The notes below the pieces were generated by a model. The model was not told the origin of the DNA, ran no database searches, and saw only the letters and a program-made list of their open reading frames with translations. The translations under genes and the position numbers were made by a program. From contig NZ_AZWO01000007.1 in the NCBI RefSeq assembly GCF_000514775.1, positions 62,257-126,256 on the forward strand: 64,000 bases of DNA, in the 5' to 3' direction. This document shows, in pieces, positions 62,084 through 64,000 of the stretch. Numbering within the stretch: position 1 is the stretch's first letter; each line of letters opens with the position of its first letter. Source of the stretch: Salinispora pacifica CNR114. Its GTDB lineage: Bacteria > Actinomycetota > Actinomycetes > Mycobacteriales > Micromonosporaceae.

Positions 62084-63187
62084 TCAGCCGAGCGCGGCCT
62101 CGGCCGCGGCCAGGAAGGCGTCGTTCTCGGCCGGGGTGCCGATGGTGACCCGGACTCCGTCGCCGGGGAAGGGTCGGACGATCACGCCGCGCGACTCGCA
62201 GGCCCGACCGAACTCCACCGCCTGGTCGCCCAGGGGTAGCCAGACGAAGTTGGCCTGGCTGGTCGGTACGTCCGGGACCAGCTTCCGTACCGCCTCGGTG
62301 ACCCGGCCCCGCTCGGCCACGACCAGGGCGCAGCGCCGCCGCACCTCGTCGGCCTGGGCGAGGGCCGCCAGCGCGCCGGCCTGGGCGGCCGCGCTGGCGG
62401 AGAAGGGCGTGACCACCTTTCGGATGGCCGCGGCCACCTCCGGCTGGGCGACCAGGAAGCCGATCCGCAGCCCGGCCAGGCCCCAGGCCTTCGACAGGGT
62501 CCGCAGCACCGCCACGTTCGGTCGGTCCAGATAGCTGAGGCCGTCCGGCACCTCCGGGTCGGTGACGAACTCCCGGTAGGCCTCGTCGATGACCACCAGC
62601 ACGTCGTCCGGGACCTGGTCGAGGAAGTGCTCCAACTCGGCTCGGCGTACCGCGGTGCCGGTGGGATTGTTCGGGTTACAGACCAGGACCATTCGGGTGC
62701 GGTCGGTTATCGCGGCGGCCATCGCGGTCAGGTCGTGCCCGTGCCCGGCGTCGTTGCTGACCCGTACGCTGGTCGCCCCGTTGGTCGCCGCGATGATCGG
62801 GTACGCCTCGAACGAGCGCCAGGAGTAGAGCAACTCGTCACCGGGCATGCAGGTGGCCCGGACCAGGTGATCGGCGAGCGCCACCGAGCCACAGCCGGTG
62901 GCGATCCGCTCGGCGTCCACCCCGTACTGCTCGGCGAGGGCCGCGCGCAGCGCCACCACGCCCATGTCCGGGTACCGGTGGGCGCCGGCGGCGGCTTCGG
63001 TGACCGCCGCCACCACCCCGGGCAGCGGTCCGTACGGCACCTCGTTGCTGGCCAGTTTGATCGCCTCGGGCAGGCCCAACTCGCGGGCCAGGTCGGCCGG
63101 GCTGCGCCCCGGCACGTAGCTGGGCAGGACGTCCAGGTCGGCGCGGGTGAGCCGGGGCGCTGGCCGGCGTTGTCCGGTGTCGGTCAT
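62084..63187 (-). CDS. hisC: HisC-type pyridoxal-phosphate aminotransferase
   Basis: This 367-residue class I/II aminotransferase has LASNEVPYGPLPGV, GCGSVALADHLVRATCMPGDELL, VCNPNNPTGTAV, DEAYREFV and the PLP-lysine segment TLSKAWGLAGLRIGFLV. It resembles HisC (histidinol phosphate) and the actinobacterial paralogues used for aromatic amino acids. A second copy beside tyrosine-catabolism genes could work on tyrosine or phenylalanine. It overlaps the RDD gene as ATGA at 63184-63187. The exact substrate is uncertain, so the symbol is provisional. Confidence 0.85.
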   Translation of the reverse strand: MTDTGQRRPAPRLTRADLDVLPSYVPGRSPADLARELGLPEAIKLASNEVPYGPLPGVVAAVTEAAAGAHRYPDMGVVALRAALAEQYGVDAERIATGCGSVALADHLVRATCMPGDELLYSWRSFEAYPIIAATNGATSVRVSNDAGHGHDLTAMAAAITDRTRMVLVCNPNNPTGTAVRRAELEHFLDQVPDDVLVVIDEAYREFVTDPEVPDGLSYLDRPNVAVLRTLSKAWGLAGLRIGFLVAQPEVAAAIRKVVTPFSASAAAQAGALAALAQADEVRRRCALVVAERGRVTEAVRKLVPDVPTSQANFVWLPLGDQAVEFGRACESRGVIVRPFPGDGVRVTIGTPAENDAFLAAAEAALG

Positions 63188-64000
63188 GCGGTGTCTCCCG
63201 GGGGTGCGGGGCGGTCGTTCGGGACGGGGGTACGGGGTAGCTGAACCACCACGGTCTGCGCCCGCTTGTCGTGCAGGGCCTGCCGGAGCGGACGGTCGAA
63301 CAGTGGGGAGAGGGAGTCGATGAGCTGTAGCAGGAAGCCGACGCAGCAGAACCAGAGCAGGGTGGGCAGGCCGAGCGTGTTCCAGCGGCGCAGCGCCCGC
63401 CCGAAGCCCAGCGGGGCGACGGCGCTCACCGGTAGCACCTGCAGGCCCATCACCCGTTTGCCGAAGGTCTGCCCGCGGTTGGCCATCGACGGTACCTCGT
63501 AGGCCATCCAGAGCGCCGTGGCGATCAACAGAATCGCGATCTGGAGGCCGCCGGCCTGGTCACCCGCCGCCGGCAGCTGCTCGGTGGTGGTGTCCTGGTC
63601 AACGACCCGGCGCCAGGCCTCGGCGATGGGCGGGGACATCTGCTGGATGTACTGCCACACGAACCAGAAGTTCACCACCACGTTCAGCGCGAGGACGACC
63701 GCGATGTCGATGAGGCGGGCTACCAGCCGGGCCCCCAACCCGGCCAGCGGCAGCCCGTGCGGACGAGGCTCGGGCTGCTGGCCGGGCCAGGTCGGGTACG
63801 GCGCGCCCGGTGATGGCCCGCCGGGTGTCCCCGGGTATGGCGCGCCCGGTGGGGGCCCGTAGCCCGGTGGTGGGGTGCCGGACCCGGACGTGGCGGGCTG
63901 GCCCGCCACGGCGCCCGGCTGGCCGGCGGGTGGGCCGGGCTCGTCGGGCCGGGTTGCCGGTTTCGGCTCGGGCTTGGGCTCGGGCGGCGGCGGGCCCGCC
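63184..64000 (-). CDS. RDD-family membrane protein (5' end cut)
   Basis: The frame from the stop at 63184 is open to the end of the window. In the last 90 bases it codes for a Pro/Glu/Lys-rich stretch (for example PEPKPEPKPATRP), so the start lies beyond 64000; the GTG at 63909 is internal. The visible part has a Gly/Pro-rich N-terminal region and an RDD domain: LGARLVARLIDIAVVLALN with its Arg-Asp pair, then helices and NRGQTFGKRVMGLQVLPV. RDD proteins are membrane proteins of mostly unknown role, often in transport. It is translationally coupled to hisC. Confidence 0.8.
   Translation of the reverse strand, partial: AGPPPPEPKPEPKPATRPDEPGPPAGQPGAVAGQPATSGSGTPPPGYGPPPGAPYPGTPGGPSPGAPYPTWPGQQPEPRPHGLPLAGLGARLVARLIDIAVVLALNVVVNFWFVWQYIQQMSPPIAEAWRRVVDQDTTTEQLPAAGDQAGGLQIAILLIATALWMAYEVPSMANRGQTFGKRVMGLQVLPVSAVAPLGFGRALRRWNTLGLPTLLWFCCVGFLLQLIDSLSPLFDRPLRQALHDKRAQTVVVQLPRTPVPNDRPAPPGDTA

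Noticed and set aside
1..64000. tRNA, rRNA or insertion sequence genes
   Set aside because: I looked in the intergenic gaps and saw no tRNA cloverleaf pattern, rRNA similarity or transposase frame.

Overview
The window is high-GC DNA with strong G/C third-position bias, many GTG starts, ATGA/GTGA stop-start overlaps and leaderless promoters. The gene content and order are those of a mycelial actinomycete of the Micromonosporaceae (Micromonospora/Salinispora/Actinoplanes type). That placement is inferred from gene content; no rRNA or tRNA gene is present to confirm it. Much of the window keeps the order known from Mycobacterium and Streptomyces: metalloprotease-tilS-hpt, ftsH-folE-folP-folB-folK-DUF3180, DUF2520-panC-panD-coaX-lysS-lsr2-clpC, and disA-radA-lipoprotein / carD-ispD-ispF. 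Several lineage-specific blocks are set into this core.

Layout. 1-5.6 kb: metalloprotease (cut), tilS, hpt, ftsH, folE. 5.7-18.1 kb: a block mostly on the minus strand that separates folE from folP. It holds a type IV secretion-like set (pilin-like VirB2/TrbC, PrgI/VirB3-like, VirB4-like ATPase, VirB6-like polytopic protein, VirB8-like protein, a lytic transglycosylase/M23 peptidase) plus small unknown proteins and an FtsK/EccC-like protein whose visible ATPase motifs are degenerate. 18.4-22.4 kb: folP, folB, folK, DUF3180, an orphan permease and a small protein. 22.4-26.1 kb: an OpuC/ProU-type ABC transporter. 26.1-29.9 kb: a low-complexity membrane protein, then an orphan NuoD overlapped by a MidA/NDUFAF7-type methyltransferase.

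30.1-42.1 kb: cofactor genes (DUF2520 protein, panC, panD, a septum-formation-domain lipoprotein, nadB, nadC, coaX), then lysS, lsr2 and clpC. 42.1-48.5 kb: mutY, an ACT-domain protein, peptide deformylase, an anchored unknown, disA, radA and an LpqE-like lipoprotein. 48.7-52.7 kb: a type III polyketide cluster (UbiA-type prenyltransferase, methyltransferase, acyl-CoA-dehydrogenase-like flavoprotein, type III PKS) resembling the agq genes of Actinoplanes for alkyl-O-dihydrogeranyl-methoxyhydroquinones. 53.6-56.4 kb: carD, ispD, ispF and a TPR protein. 56.4-59.7 kb: homogentisate catabolism (hmgA divergent from an unknown gene and fahA). 60-64 kb: DUF397, SRPBCC and PQQ-propeller proteins, a HisC-type aminotransferase and an RDD protein cut by the window end.

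The most interesting element is the T4SS-like locus fixed inside the folate operon. It has no relaxase, integrase or intact coupling ATPase in view, so it looks like a domesticated envelope-spanning machine rather than a mobile element. Other points of interest are the methyltransferase-NuoD pair, the interleaved divergent start codons of the ABC transporter, and several palindromic promoter elements (carD, clpC, lsr2, hmgA).
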